Below, piece after piece: positions 17,535-26,231 of a DNA stretch of 64,000 nt (within the stretch, counting starts at the first letter, position 1; every line of letters begins with the position of its first letter). Position numbers and translations under genes: made by a program. Below the pieces are notes generated by a model. The model saw only the letters and a list, made by a program, of their open reading frames with translations, made no database searches and was not told the DNA's origin. The stretch comes from JABDMH01 sp965223105 (GTDB lineage Bacteria; Bacteroidota; Bacteroidia; Chitinophagales; Saprospiraceae): assembly GCA_965223105.1 (NCBI GenBank), contig OZ244987.1, positions 7,936,001-8,000,000 on the forward strand, in the 5' to 3' direction.

Positions 17535-17939
17535 ATGGAGTTTAACGATCTAAATGAAGAGGAAAGAAGAATTATTGAAAACAAAGGGACTGAGCGGCCA
17601 TTTAGTGGCAAGTTCAATGAGCATGACGCTCAGGGGTTGTATCTATGTAAAAGATGTGATGCTCCGTTATATCGGTCCGAACATAAATTTGAATCCACGT
17701 GTGGCTGGCCAAGTTTTGATGATGAGATAGCCGGAGCTGTCAGGAGGTTGCCGGATTCTGATGGTCGGCGGGTTGAGATTCTTTGCAGCAATTGTGAAGC
17801 ACACCTGGGTCACGTCTTTGAAGGAGAATATCTCACCCCAAAAAACATACGCCATTGTGTCAATTCGCTTTCTATGAATTTCATGCCCCAAGACAAGATG
17901 GACAGTCCGGATGCTCAAGATTCGATCATCAGAGGCTGA
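17535..17939 (+). CDS. msrB: peptide-methionine (R)-S-oxide reductase
   Basis: Repairs oxidised methionine (R-sulfoxide) in proteins. The 134-residue product has zinc cysteines C38/C41 (CKRC) and C84/C87 (CSNC), the recycling cysteine C56 in CGWPSF and the catalytic cysteine C108 in RHCVNSLSMNF. All functional residues are present and the length is normal for a single-domain MsrB. No MsrA domain is fused. It follows the iron-sulfur protein genes after a 157-base gap in which I see nothing. A shared theme of oxidative stress is possible but not proven. Confidence 0.96.
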   Translation: MEFNDLNEEERRIIENKGTERPFSGKFNEHDAQGLYLCKRCDAPLYRSEHKFESTCGWPSFDDEIAGAVRRLPDSDGRRVEILCSNCEAHLGHVFEGEYLTPKNIRHCVNSLSMNFMPQDKMDSPDAQDSIIRG

Positions 17940-17999
17940 CATACGATCGTAAATTCGACCTTTCTTCTTACTTTTTGAGCTTCCTAACGACCTAATCTG

Positions 18000-18974
18000 A
18001 TGACATCTGAATCTCTGCGAGATCTCTTTCAAACTTATCTTGCCAAACAAGTTTTTATAAAGGATCCGGGTAGTCTGGCCTCCCCAGTTGATTATATGCA
18101 TAAACTAGGAGGAAAACGGGTTAGGCCCATTCTGTGCTTGATGGCTTATCAGCTTTTCAGAGACAATGTAAAAGTTGCTCTTCCTCAAGCCCTATCTTTG
18201 GAGATGTTCCACAATTTTAGTTTGGCACACGACGACATCATGGATGAAGCACCGATGCGCAGAGGTCAACCAACTCTTCACAAAAAATTCAGTACATGCT
18301 CCGCAATCTTAGCAGGCGATGCAATGGTCATTTTGACCTATACATATCTGGTTAAAGGCCTGGAGGGAAAGGAATTGAAAACTGCTTTGCGACTGTTTTC
18401 AAAAACGGCATTGCAAATCTGTCGAGGCCAACAGTACGATATGGATTTCGAAAGATCTGAAGATGTGTCCATCAAATCTTACTTGCGAATGATCAAATTA
18501 AAAACGGCCGTTCTTTTAGGTACGTCCCTATCCTTGGGGGCCATGAAAGCCGGAGCCGGGAAGAAGCAGTGGCGACTGCTTCATCGTTTGGGAACCAAGA
18601 TGGGCATGGCATTCCAGTTGCAAGATGATTTGCTTGACTTATATGGGGATCCGGCAATGACCGGGAAGCAAGTAGGTGGCGACGTTCTGCAACAAAAGAA
18701 GACCTTCCCGCTCCTCCAGGCCTTGGAGGTTGCTGGTCCGCAGGCTAGGGCACAGTTGAAATGGCTATCTCAAGATGGTGAAGTAGATCCCAAGGAAAAG
18801 ATCGAGAGGGTGCGAGAAATTTTCGAGTCGCTTGATATTGCATCATATGGGGAAATGTTGAAGCAGAAGTTTCTTGGAGAGGGCTTGAGTGCATTGGATG
18901 AAGTTAAGGTCAATAAGAAACGCAAAGGCGATCTGATGAGGTACTTTGAGTTACTGTTTAATCGCCAATACTAG
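18000..18974 (+). CDS. polyprenyl diphosphate synthase
   Basis: Builds linear isoprenoid diphosphates from isopentenyl diphosphate, supplying quinone side chains or the carrier lipid pathway. The 324-residue protein has the first aspartate-rich motif DDIMD (78-82) followed by RRGQPTLHK. The second is DDLLD (209-213) in FQLQDDLLDLYGD. GGKRVRP (37-43) is the substrate-binding start of the family. Product chain length cannot be read with certainty. The gene ends 4 bases before the convergent acetyltransferase gene. Confidence 0.93.
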   Translation: MTSESLRDLFQTYLAKQVFIKDPGSLASPVDYMHKLGGKRVRPILCLMAYQLFRDNVKVALPQALSLEMFHNFSLAHDDIMDEAPMRRGQPTLHKKFSTCSAILAGDAMVILTYTYLVKGLEGKELKTALRLFSKTALQICRGQQYDMDFERSEDVSIKSYLRMIKLKTAVLLGTSLSLGAMKAGAGKKQWRLLHRLGTKMGMAFQLQDDLLDLYGDPAMTGKQVGGDVLQQKKTFPLLQALEVAGPQARAQLKWLSQDGEVDPKEKIERVREIFESLDIASYGEMLKQKFLGEGLSALDEVKVNKKRKGDLMRYFELLFNRQY

Positions 18975-18978
18975 TCGG

Positions 18979-19422
18979 CTAGAAAATGATTTTCACATTC
19001 CACCAATCCCTCTCAATGATAGCTCCAAAATTCTCATAGAATCGAATGGCTGGCTCATTCCAATCCAGCACTTGCCATTTGACCATGCGGCAGTTTCTTT
19101 CACGGGCATCTTTGATAAATGCTTCCAATAGTTGGCGGCCAATTCCCATTCCTCTAAAGGACTCCTTGACTACCAGATCTTCCAGGTAGAGCATTTTGCC
19201 CCGCCAAGTAGACCAGGTCTCGTAATACAGGGCCAGGCCTGCAATTTGACTTGAAACTTCAGCCACCAACACTGCAAATTGACCTTCCCTAAATCCAACG
19301 TGATAGTCCTCGAGTGACACCTTCACTTGGTCGAGTGACTTTTCATAGGCAGCCAACTCCCGCACCAAATCATATACATCTGCCAAGTCTTTGGTTTTCC
19401 CCTTTCTCACGTTAATATGCAT
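18979..19422 (-). CDS. GNAT family N-acetyltransferase
   Basis: A 147-residue acetyltransferase of the GNAT superfamily. The acetyl-CoA loop is VKESFRGMGIGRQLLEAFI (about 87-105), fitting the R/Q-x2-G-x-G/A consensus. It is preceded by the strand LYLEDLVV and followed by the characteristic WQVLDWNEPAIRFYENFGA. The sequence resembles the diamine or thialysine acetyltransferase branch (IRKG start, AAYEK, YYETWSTWRGK), so a small amine is a likely substrate. It is divergent from the str operon, and its own -7 box lies at 19468-19475. Confidence 0.88.
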   Translation of the reverse strand: MHINVRKGKTKDLADVYDLVRELAAYEKSLDQVKVSLEDYHVGFREGQFAVLVAEVSSQIAGLALYYETWSTWRGKMLYLEDLVVKESFRGMGIGRQLLEAFIKDARERNCRMVKWQVLDWNEPAIRFYENFGAIIERDWWNVKIIF

Positions 19423-19467
19423 ACTGTAGAAAATCTGTCTTGATTAAATGTAGGCCACCAAATGTTA

Positions 19468-19475
19468 CAAAAATA
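19468..19475 (-). promoter_or_regulatory. -7 box for the GNAT gene
   Basis: On the minus strand this reads TATTTTTG, an exact TAnnTTTG match, about 46 bases before the GNAT start codon. CAAA (TTTG on the minus strand) at 19503-19506 is spaced too far to be a normal -33 element. The call rests on the -7 box alone. Confidence 0.4.
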
Positions 19476-19523
19476 GCCGAAGGAGGTGGACCTGTTTGGC
19501 TGCAAAATTTCGCCGGACGCTGT

Positions 19524-19554
19524 TTTGCAATAGTGGAAATTAAGTCTATCTTTG
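19524..19554 (+). promoter_or_regulatory. promoter of the str/ribosomal operon
   Basis: TTTG (19524-19527), a 19-base spacer and TATCTTTG (19547-19554) give both halves of the Bacteroidetes promoter in the correct arrangement. It lies 82 bases before the rpsL start, leaving a 5' leader of about 75 bases. It is the best promoter match in the window and heads the longest co-directional gene run. Confidence 0.75.
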
Positions 19555-19636
19555 CAGTCGCTTTGCCGAAAAGGGTCTTTTTGGCCCAATTGTCAGTAGT
19601 CAAAAAGCACTGGTTTTATGAGAAATTACAGCATCT

Positions 19637-20008
19637 ATGCCTACAATTAATCAGTTAGTAAGAAAGGGCAGAAAAAAGATTGTGACCAAGAGCAAGACTA
19701 GGGCTCTTGAGGGGTCGCCGCAGAAGAGAGGGGTTTGTACTAGGGTGTACACGACCACTCCTAAAAAACCAAATTCTGCTTTACGTAAAGTCGCGAAAGT
19801 GCGACTTACCAATGGATTGGAGGTGATCGCTTATATACCTGGTGAGGGACACAATTTGCAGGAACACTCAATAGTATTATTGAGGGGAGGTCGGGTTAAA
19901 GACCTACCAGGGGTACGTTACACGATTGTTCGAGGTGCATTAGACACTGCAGGTGTGAACGACAGACTACAAAGCCGTTCCAAATACGGCACTAAGAAAC
20001 CTAAATAA
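19637..20008 (+). CDS. rpsL: 30S ribosomal protein S12
   Basis: A decoding-centre protein of the small subunit, 123 residues and full length. The conserved loops TPKKPNSALRK and LLRGGRVKDLPGVRY are intact. Lys43 and Lys88, the positions where substitutions give streptomycin resistance, are both lysine, so a drug-sensitive form is predicted. It is the first gene of the long ribosomal block and follows the strong promoter upstream. Confidence 0.98.
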   Translation: MPTINQLVRKGRKKIVTKSKTRALEGSPQKRGVCTRVYTTTPKKPNSALRKVAKVRLTNGLEVIAYIPGEGHNLQEHSIVLLRGGRVKDLPGVRYTIVRGALDTAGVNDRLQSRSKYGTKKPK

Positions 20009-20024
20009 TCTCTACGTATTAGAT

Positions 20025-20492
20025 ATGAGGAAACGTAAGCCCAAGATTAGAATGATTGCACCAGATCCCAGATTTGGTGACAGGATGGTTACCAGGTTTG
20101 TGAACAATCTTATGCAGCGAGGAAAGAAGAATCTCGCCTACAAAGTGTTTTACGATGCCATGGATATAATCAAGGAGAGATCGGGGGAAGATCCGTTAGA
20201 GATTTGGAAACAAGGACTATCCAATGCCACTCCTCAGGTGGAGGTGCGCAGTAGAAGAATAGGAGGAGCCACCTTTCAGATACCCACAGAGATTCCTTCA
20301 AATCGGAAGACCATGATCGGGATGAAATGGATCATTCGCTTTGCCAAACTTCGAAACGGCAAGGGGATGGCTGAGAAGTTGGCTGCGGAGGTAATGGCTG
20401 CGAGCAAGGGAGAAGGTGCTGCCGTGAAACGCAAAGAAGATACCCACCGCATGGCTGAGTCTAATCGTGCATTTGCACATTTTAAGGTTTGA
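20025..20492 (+). CDS. rpsG: 30S ribosomal protein S7
   Basis: A primary 16S rRNA binding protein that organises the 3' domain and contacts the exit-site tRNA. The 155-residue product has the family start MRKRKPK, the GDRMVTRFVNNLMQRGKKN region and the C-terminal KREDTHRMAESNRAFAHF. It begins 16 bases after rpsL and 27 bases before fusA, the classic str operon order. Confidence 0.98.
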   Translation: MRKRKPKIRMIAPDPRFGDRMVTRFVNNLMQRGKKNLAYKVFYDAMDIIKERSGEDPLEIWKQGLSNATPQVEVRSRRIGGATFQIPTEIPSNRKTMIGMKWIIRFAKLRNGKGMAEKLAAEVMAASKGEGAAVKRKEDTHRMAESNRAFAHFKV

Positions 20493-20519
20493 TCTAAGAG
20501 GCCAAGTTAAGTTAAAGCA

Positions 20520-22649
20520 ATGGTAGATTTAAAGTATACGAGAAACATAGGCATTGCAGCTCACATTGATGCGGGCAAGACCACAACCACGGAGCGAGTT
20601 CTGTATTACACGGGTATCAGCCACAAGATGGGTGAAGTGCACGATGGTGCTGCTACGATGGATTGGATGGAGCAAGAGCAAGAGAGAGGAATTACCATCA
20701 CCTCCGCCGCTACCAAGACGAGTTGGCGATGGAAGGATCAGCCTTACACCATCAATATCATTGACACTCCAGGCCACGTGGACTTTACCGTTGAGGTTGA
20801 GCGGTCACTCCGGGTGTTGGATGGAGTGGTTGCGCTGTTTTGCGCAGTGAGCGGAGTGGAACCACAATCCGAGACCGTTTGGCGCCAGGCCGATCGCTAC
20901 CGCGTACCCAGAATTGGTTTTGTCAACAAAATGGATCGTTCGGGAGCGGATTTCTTTGAGGTTGTAAGCCAAGTACGGGAAATGTTAGGGGCAAATCCGG
21001 TGCCGTTGCAGGTACCTATTGGCTCAGAGGAGAATTTTCGAGGAGTGGTGGATTTGATTACCAATGAGGCCAGGATCTGGAATGAAAAGGATCAGGGCAT
21101 GACCTATGAAGTGATAGATATACCAGATGACCTCAAAGACCTGGTGGCTGAGTACCGGGAGAAAATGTTAGAGTCGGTGGCCGAGTATGACGAAGGCATT
21201 CTCGAGAAGTACTTTGAAGATCCAGATTCGATTACAGCTGAAGAAATCAGAGCAGCGATTAGGGCAGCAGTGATTGATATGTCTATCATTCCCATGATGT
21301 GTGGATCTGCCTTTAAGAATAAGGGAGTTCAAGCGGTTCTAGATGCGGTCTGTGCCTATATGCCTTCGCCGTTAGATGTAGATGCCGTGGAAGGCACTCA
21401 TCCTAGTACGGGTGATGTCATCACCAGAAAGCCTGATCCTGCAGAACCTTTTGCAGCATTGGCATTCAAGATAGCTACTGATCCGTATGTGGGTAGATTG
21501 GCATTCTTTCGGGTGTACTCTGGTCAGCTCAACGCCGGTTCTTATGTGCTGAATTCAAGATCGGGTAAGAAGGAGCGCATTTCACGTTTGTATCAGATGC
21601 ACTCCAATAAGCAAAATGCCGTAGAAAAGGTGCAAGCTGGAGACATAGCTGCAGCAGTAGGTTTTAAAGAAATTAAAACCGGCGATACCCTTTGTGCCAT
21701 AGACAAACCCATCATACTTGAAAGCATTACATTTCCCGATCCGGTCATCGGTCTTGCTGTCGAGCCTCGCACCCAGAAAGACCTTGAAAAATTAAGCATG
21801 GCATTGGCCAAATTGGCCGAGGAAGATCCCACCTTTCAGGTCAGATTCAACGAAGAAACGAATCAGACAATAATTAGTGGGATGGGCGAATTGCACCTCG
21901 AGATTATTATCGATCGACTCAAGCGCGAGTTTAAGGTGGAATGTAATCAGGGTATTCCTCAAGTGAACTATAAGGAAGCACTGCAAAAGACCGTTGCTCA
22001 TCGGGAAAGACTTAAGAAGCAGACTGGAGGCTCTGGTCTCTTTGCAGACATGGAATTTGAACTGGGTCCTGCTGATCCTGAGTTTTTAGAGTCAGACGAT
22101 TTTACCAGTGGTCGAAAGAAACTACAGTTTGAAAACAATATTGTTGGCGGTTCGATTCCGAAAGAGTATATGCCATCAATCCTGAAGGGATTTGAAGCCA
22201 TGATGGAAAATGGAGTTTTGGCCGGTTACTCGATAGATAGTATGAAGGTCAGAGTTTACGATGGCTCCACCCATCCGGTAGACAGCAAGCCCATCGCCTT
22301 TGAATTATGTGCAAAGGAGGGTTTTAAAGTTGCTGCTCCTAAGGCCAAACCTGTGCTCCTGGAGCCAATCATGAAGTTAGAAGTCACCACACCAGATGAG
22401 TATACGGGCTCGGTAATCGGTGATTTGAATCGGCGTCGAGGATTGATCAAAGGTCAGGATCTCAAGAACAATGCGGTGATCATTAAAGCTGATGTACCAC
22501 TTGCCGAGATGTTTGGCTATGTGACACAATTGCGTACGATAACTTCGGGAAGGGCGTCGTCATCGATGGAATTTTCACACTATGCACCGACGCCAGCCGG
22601 CATTACTACAGAAGTAGTGGAAAGAGCCCGGGGAGAAGTAAATGTATAG
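20520..22649 (+). CDS. fusA: elongation factor G
   Basis: The GTPase that moves tRNA and mRNA through the ribosome. The 709-residue protein has the GTP-binding motifs AHIDAGKT (14-21), DTPGH (82-86) and NKMD (136-139), then EF-G domains II to V with normal ends. It is followed after 33 bases by rpsJ: the tuf gene that separates the two in proteobacteria is absent, as usual for Bacteroidetes. Nothing suggests the divergent EF-G2 paralogue. Confidence 0.98.
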   Translation: MVDLKYTRNIGIAAHIDAGKTTTTERVLYYTGISHKMGEVHDGAATMDWMEQEQERGITITSAATKTSWRWKDQPYTINIIDTPGHVDFTVEVERSLRVLDGVVALFCAVSGVEPQSETVWRQADRYRVPRIGFVNKMDRSGADFFEVVSQVREMLGANPVPLQVPIGSEENFRGVVDLITNEARIWNEKDQGMTYEVIDIPDDLKDLVAEYREKMLESVAEYDEGILEKYFEDPDSITAEEIRAAIRAAVIDMSIIPMMCGSAFKNKGVQAVLDAVCAYMPSPLDVDAVEGTHPSTGDVITRKPDPAEPFAALAFKIATDPYVGRLAFFRVYSGQLNAGSYVLNSRSGKKERISRLYQMHSNKQNAVEKVQAGDIAAAVGFKEIKTGDTLCAIDKPIILESITFPDPVIGLAVEPRTQKDLEKLSMALAKLAEEDPTFQVRFNEETNQTIISGMGELHLEIIIDRLKREFKVECNQGIPQVNYKEALQKTVAHRERLKKQTGGSGLFADMEFELGPADPEFLESDDFTSGRKKLQFENNIVGGSIPKEYMPSILKGFEAMMENGVLAGYSIDSMKVRVYDGSTHPVDSKPIAFELCAKEGFKVAAPKAKPVLLEPIMKLEVTTPDEYTGSVIGDLNRRRGLIKGQDLKNNAVIIKADVPLAEMFGYVTQLRTITSGRASSSMEFSHYAPTPAGITTEVVERARGEVNV

Positions 22650-22682
22650 GACTTAGAAAGAAACGTTTTATAACCATAAGGT

Positions 22683-22991
22683 ATGAATCAAAAAATCAGG
22701 ATCAAACTTCGTTCTTACGATCACAACCTGGTCGATAAGTCCACGGAGAAGATTGTGAAAACGGTACGCAGCAGTGGTGCTGTGGTAACTGGACCGATTC
22801 CGCTGCCCACCGAGAAAAAAGTGTTTACCGTTCTTCGGTCTCCGCACGTCAATAAAAAATCTCGGGAGCAGTTTCAGTTGCGTACCCACAAAAGGTTAAT
22901 TGAGATATATACTCCAACTCAAAAAACAGTGGATGCGCTCTCTCGTCTAGAGCTCCCGAGTGGGGTAGATATCCAAGTTAAGTTGACATAG
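22683..22991 (+). CDS. rpsJ: 30S ribosomal protein S10
   Basis: A small-subunit protein that also binds NusB in antitermination. It is 102 residues with the typical IRIKLRSYDHNLVDKST start, the VTGPIPLPTEKKVFTVLRSPHVNKKSREQF core split by the long loop, and the C-terminal LSRLELPSGVDIQVKL. It links the str and S10 parts of the block. A 97-base gap with a hairpin follows before rplC, the longest gap in this part of the operon. Confidence 0.98.
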   Translation: MNQKIRIKLRSYDHNLVDKSTEKIVKTVRSSGAVVTGPIPLPTEKKVFTVLRSPHVNKKSREQFQLRTHKRLIEIYTPTQKTVDALSRLELPSGVDIQVKLT

Positions 22992-23009
22992 AATATTGCT
23001 TGTTTTTGT

Positions 23010-23034
23010 AAGGCCAATCAGAGAGTTTGGCCTT
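23010..23034 (+). promoter_or_regulatory. hairpin between rpsJ and rplC
   Basis: AAGGCCAA (23010-23017) pairs with TTGGCCTT (23027-23034) as a perfect 8-bp stem around a 9-base loop. Only three T follow, so it is at best a weak terminator. It may be an attenuator, a processing site or a target of ribosomal protein feedback. The function is not known. Confidence 0.5.
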
Positions 23035-23088
23035 TGAATTATTAGACAGCAATGCATTTTTTTCATTCACTTAAAATGAACAGTTGAA

Positions 23089-23709
23089 GTGGACGGACTA
23101 ATTGGAAGAAAAGTGGGTATGACCAGTGTGTTTGATGAATACGGGCGCAATGTTGCTTGCACGGTGATAGAGGCAGGGCCTTGTGTGGTAACCCAAGTGA
23201 AGAGTGACGATACCGATGGGTATCAGGCCCTCCAGTTGGGATTCGGTGAGGCCAAAAGTAAGAAGACTAGTAAGGCGCTCTTGGGGCATTTTGATCGTGC
23301 CGCCACTACCCCAAAGCGGAAAATGGTAGAGTTTCGGGATTTTTCCATCGATAAGGACTTAGGTGATACCATAACTGTCGAGGAAATTTTTTCAGAAGGA
23401 GATGTGGTGTCGGTTGTCGGCGTATCCAAGGGTAAGGGATTCCAAGGTGTGGTAAAAAGGCATGGCTTTAGTGGTGTGAATGATGCTACACATGGACAGC
23501 ATAATCGCCAGCGTGCACCAGGATCGATTGGAGCTGCGTCTTATCCGGCTAAAGTGATGAAGGGCATGAGGATGGCTGGTCAAACGGGTAACAAGCAGGT
23601 GAAAATCAGCAATCTCAGTGTCATAAAATTATTTCCTGATCAAAACCTAATCCTCGTAAAGGGAGCGGTTCCCGGGCATAAGGGATCAATGATAATCATC
23701 GAAAAATAG
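23089..23709 (+). CDS. rplC: 50S ribosomal protein L3
   Basis: An early-assembly protein near the peptidyl transferase centre. The 206-residue product starts at GTG: in this frame a TGA lies at 23077-23079 and no ATG occurs between it and the conserved MDGLIGRKVGMTSVF start, so the start is unambiguous. The SKGKGFQGVVKRHGF and GQTGNKQVKI regions are intact. It begins after the hairpin-containing gap, and rplD follows after 7 bases. Confidence 0.97.
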   Translation: MDGLIGRKVGMTSVFDEYGRNVACTVIEAGPCVVTQVKSDDTDGYQALQLGFGEAKSKKTSKALLGHFDRAATTPKRKMVEFRDFSIDKDLGDTITVEEIFSEGDVVSVVGVSKGKGFQGVVKRHGFSGVNDATHGQHNRQRAPGSIGAASYPAKVMKGMRMAGQTGNKQVKISNLSVIKLFPDQNLILVKGAVPGHKGSMIIIEK

Positions 23710-23716
23710 GCAAGGC

Positions 23717-24352
23717 ATGAAATTGGATGTTTTAAATATCGAAGGAAAGAGCACGGGAAGGTCAGTTGAGCTGCCTGATGATGTTTTTGGTATTAAACCC
23801 AACGAACATGCTGTGTACCTGGCCGTTAAACAGTACCATGCCAACCAAAGACAAGGAACCCATAGTGCTAAAGAACGGAATGCAATCCGAGGGTCAAGAC
23901 GCAAAATCAAAAGACAAAAGGGTACAGGTACAGCTCGAGCGGGAGATATTAAGAATCCAATCTTCCGGGGTGGAGGTCGAATATTTGGGCCCCGTCCTAG
24001 AAACTATGGATTCGCGTTAAATAAAAAGGTCAAGCTTCTGGCACGTAAGTCTGCTTTGTCAGTAAAGGCAAGTGAGAAGGCAATTGTGGTCGTAGAGGAC
24101 TTTACCTTTGACCAGCCAAAGACCAAGGAATTTGTCGGTGTTTTAGACAATCTGACATTGAGTGATAGGAAGGTACTTTTTATTACCGGTGACCACGACA
24201 AGACACTTTATCTTTCGGGTCGTAATCTACCAAAGGCCAAGCTTACAGAGGCCAAGAATATAAATACATATGATGTACTGCACGCCAATCATTTGATTTT
24301 GGCCGAAAGTGCCGTTGGGGTGATCAGTCAAACGTTGCAAAAATCAGAATGA
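23717..24352 (+). CDS. rplD: 50S ribosomal protein L4
   Basis: A large-subunit protein lining the exit tunnel; in Escherichia coli it also represses its own operon. It is 211 residues, with the tunnel extension region RGSRRKIKRQKGTGTARAGDI intact and the C-terminal domain VLHANHLILAESAV present. The stop is separated from the rplW ATG by a single base, implying translational coupling. Confidence 0.97.
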   Translation: MKLDVLNIEGKSTGRSVELPDDVFGIKPNEHAVYLAVKQYHANQRQGTHSAKERNAIRGSRRKIKRQKGTGTARAGDIKNPIFRGGGRIFGPRPRNYGFALNKKVKLLARKSALSVKASEKAIVVVEDFTFDQPKTKEFVGVLDNLTLSDRKVLFITGDHDKTLYLSGRNLPKAKLTEAKNINTYDVLHANHLILAESAVGVISQTLQKSE

Positions 24353-24353
24353 A

Positions 24354-24650
24354 ATGGCCAGACAGATTTTAATAAAACCGATCATCTCAGAAAAGGCTGA
24401 GTCGCTTTCGGAGAAAGTACAGCATTATTCATTTGTCGTAGACAAAGGAGCCAATAAGATCCAGATCAGGAAGGCAGTGGAACAGATGTACAATGTGGGT
24501 GTTGCCTCTGTCAACACTTTGATCATGCCCGGTAAGTCGAAACAACGATTTACTCGTGCGGGTGTCCAGTCGGGCAAGGTAGGGTCTTATAAGAAGGCTA
24601 TTGTAAAGCTGGTTCCTGGTGATGAAATTGACTTTTTTGGAGATATCTAG
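24354..24650 (+). CDS. rplW: 50S ribosomal protein L23
   Basis: A protein at the exit of the peptide tunnel that docks trigger factor and the signal recognition particle. It is 98 residues, of normal length, with ILIKPIISEKAESLSE at the start and the KIQIRKAVEQMYNVGVASVNTL signature. It is tightly coupled to rplD upstream. Confidence 0.97.
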   Translation: MARQILIKPIISEKAESLSEKVQHYSFVVDKGANKIQIRKAVEQMYNVGVASVNTLIMPGKSKQRFTRAGVQSGKVGSYKKAIVKLVPGDEIDFFGDI

Positions 24651-24687
24651 CAGCATAAAATTTTTTGCGAGTTCATAAAGCACTGTG

Positions 24688-25515
24688 ATGGCACTAAAGA
24701 AATTTAAACCGATAACGCCGGGTAGTAGGACCAGAGTTGGAAATTCCTACACGGAAGTCACTACGGATAAGCCAGAGAAGAGCCTATTGACTTCGATGAA
24801 GCGAACAGGAGGTCGGAATAAGGCTGGAAAGATGACCATGCGGAATCGTGGAGGAGGTCACAAACGAAGATACCGGCTGATTGACTTTAAACGAGATAAG
24901 GAAGGTGTTCCCGGTAAGGTTAAGACGATCGAATATGATCCCAATCGTTCTGCTTATATCGCATTGATCATTTATGCGGATGGAGAGAAAAGGTACATAC
25001 TCGCTCCTAATAAGTTAAATATAGGGGATACTGTTCAATCTGGGCAGGGGGCGCCACCAGAGATTGGAAATGCCCTTCCGCTAAATATGATTCCTTTAGG
25101 TGCAACAATTCACGCCATTGAACTGACTCCAGGTAAGGGAGCTGCCATGGCCAGAAGCGCGGGCACCTCTGGGGTACTTGTCGGAAAGGAGGGAAAATAC
25201 GCAGTGGTTAAATTGCCCTCAGGAGAAGTGCGAAGGATCCTGTCAAATTGCAAAGCGACCATTGGATCTACTTCAAATCCAGACCATGGTCTGCAAGTTT
25301 TGGGTAAGGCAGGTCGGAGACGTTGGATCGGCCGACGGCCACGAGTGAGAGGGGTTGCGATGAATCCAGTCGACCACCCGATGGGTGGAGGTGAAGGCCG
25401 CGCCTCGGGTGGGCACCCTAGGTCTCGCACCGGTGTAATGGCCAAAGGTCAGAAAACGAGAAACCGGAAGAAGCACTCATCGAAATTGATCATCTCAAGA
25501 AGAAAAACTAAATAA
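24688..25515 (+). CDS. rplB: 50S ribosomal protein L2
   Basis: A highly conserved large-subunit protein needed for subunit association and peptidyl transfer. It is 275 residues. I chose ATG at 24688 (MALKKFKPITPGSR) over the adjacent upstream GTG at 24685. The C-terminal segment with VAMNPVDHPMGGGEGR contains the conserved histidine implicated in activity. The order rplC-rplD-rplW-rplB-rpsS is the standard S10 order. Confidence 0.97.
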   Translation: MALKKFKPITPGSRTRVGNSYTEVTTDKPEKSLLTSMKRTGGRNKAGKMTMRNRGGGHKRRYRLIDFKRDKEGVPGKVKTIEYDPNRSAYIALIIYADGEKRYILAPNKLNIGDTVQSGQGAPPEIGNALPLNMIPLGATIHAIELTPGKGAAMARSAGTSGVLVGKEGKYAVVKLPSGEVRRILSNCKATIGSTSNPDHGLQVLGKAGRRRWIGRRPRVRGVAMNPVDHPMGGGEGRASGGHPRSRTGVMAKGQKTRNRKKHSSKLIISRRKTK

Positions 25516-25522
25516 GAAGTCC

Positions 25523-25789
25523 ATGGCCAGATCGGTAAAAAAAGGTCCTTACGTATACCACAAATTATTGAGAAAGGTGGAGCAGGCAAAGGCAAGTAAA
25601 AAGAAAACAGTGATTAAGACTTGGTCAAGAGCCTCCATGGTGATCCCAGATATGGTAGGTGAGACTATCGCAGTGCACAATGGTAAAACTTTCGTGCCAG
25701 TGTTTATCACTGAAAATATGGTAGGTCATAAGTTGGGTGAATTTTCTCCCACCAGAAACTTCCGTGGCCACGCCGGTAATAGACGCTAA
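25523..25789 (+). CDS. rpsS: 30S ribosomal protein S19
   Basis: Binds 16S rRNA together with S13 at the head of the small subunit. It is 88 residues with the MARSVKKGPYV start, KTWSRASMVIPDMVG and the C-terminal HKLGEFSPTRNFRGH. It lies 7 bases after rplB. Confidence 0.97.
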   Translation: MARSVKKGPYVYHKLLRKVEQAKASKKKTVIKTWSRASMVIPDMVGETIAVHNGKTFVPVFITENMVGHKLGEFSPTRNFRGHAGNRR

Positions 25790-25823
25790 TATAAGTTACT
25801 ACATAAACTAAACGATAGCGAAG

Positions 25824-26210
25824 ATGGAAGCTGTTGCCAAACTGAAAAATTGTCCGATGTCAGCCCGTAAAATGAGACTGGTGGCTGACATAATTCGAGG
25901 CAAGAATGTGGACGATGCGCTTAATATTTTGAGATATACCAAGAAAGAAGCCGCTCGGTGGCTTGAAAAAGTAGTGTTGTCTGCTATTTCGAATTGGGAG
26001 TACAAGCAGAATATGGCTGTAAGTGCAGACGATCACGATCTGATCATAAAGACAGTGTTGGTTGATGAGGCAGGAATGCTCAAGAGGTTTAGACCCGCTC
26101 CCCATGGCCGTGCTCATCGAATCCGAAAACGATCGAACCACGTTACACTGATCGTAGAAAACAACATACCACTAGAGATTGATTATGAATATTATGATGA
26201 AGAAGAATAA
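25824..26210 (+). CDS. rplV: 50S ribosomal protein L22
   Basis: A large-subunit protein whose long beta hairpin lines the exit tunnel, where macrolide-resistance changes occur. It is 128 residues. The hairpin region RFRPAPHGRAHRIRKRSNHVTL is intact, and the C terminus carries an extra acidic tail (EYYDEEE) as in other Bacteroidetes. The gene lies between rpsS and rpsC in normal order. Confidence 0.97.
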   Translation: MEAVAKLKNCPMSARKMRLVADIIRGKNVDDALNILRYTKKEAARWLEKVVLSAISNWEYKQNMAVSADDHDLIIKTVLVDEAGMLKRFRPAPHGRAHRIRKRSNHVTLIVENNIPLEIDYEYYDEEE

Positions 26211-26231
26211 GACAAAGCTTAAATAACAAAC

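Noticed and set aside
22650..22682. Missing tuf between fusA and rpsJ considered as a deletion
   Set aside because: This order without tuf is normal for Bacteroidetes, so it is not unusual here; the same holds for the missing adk after secY.
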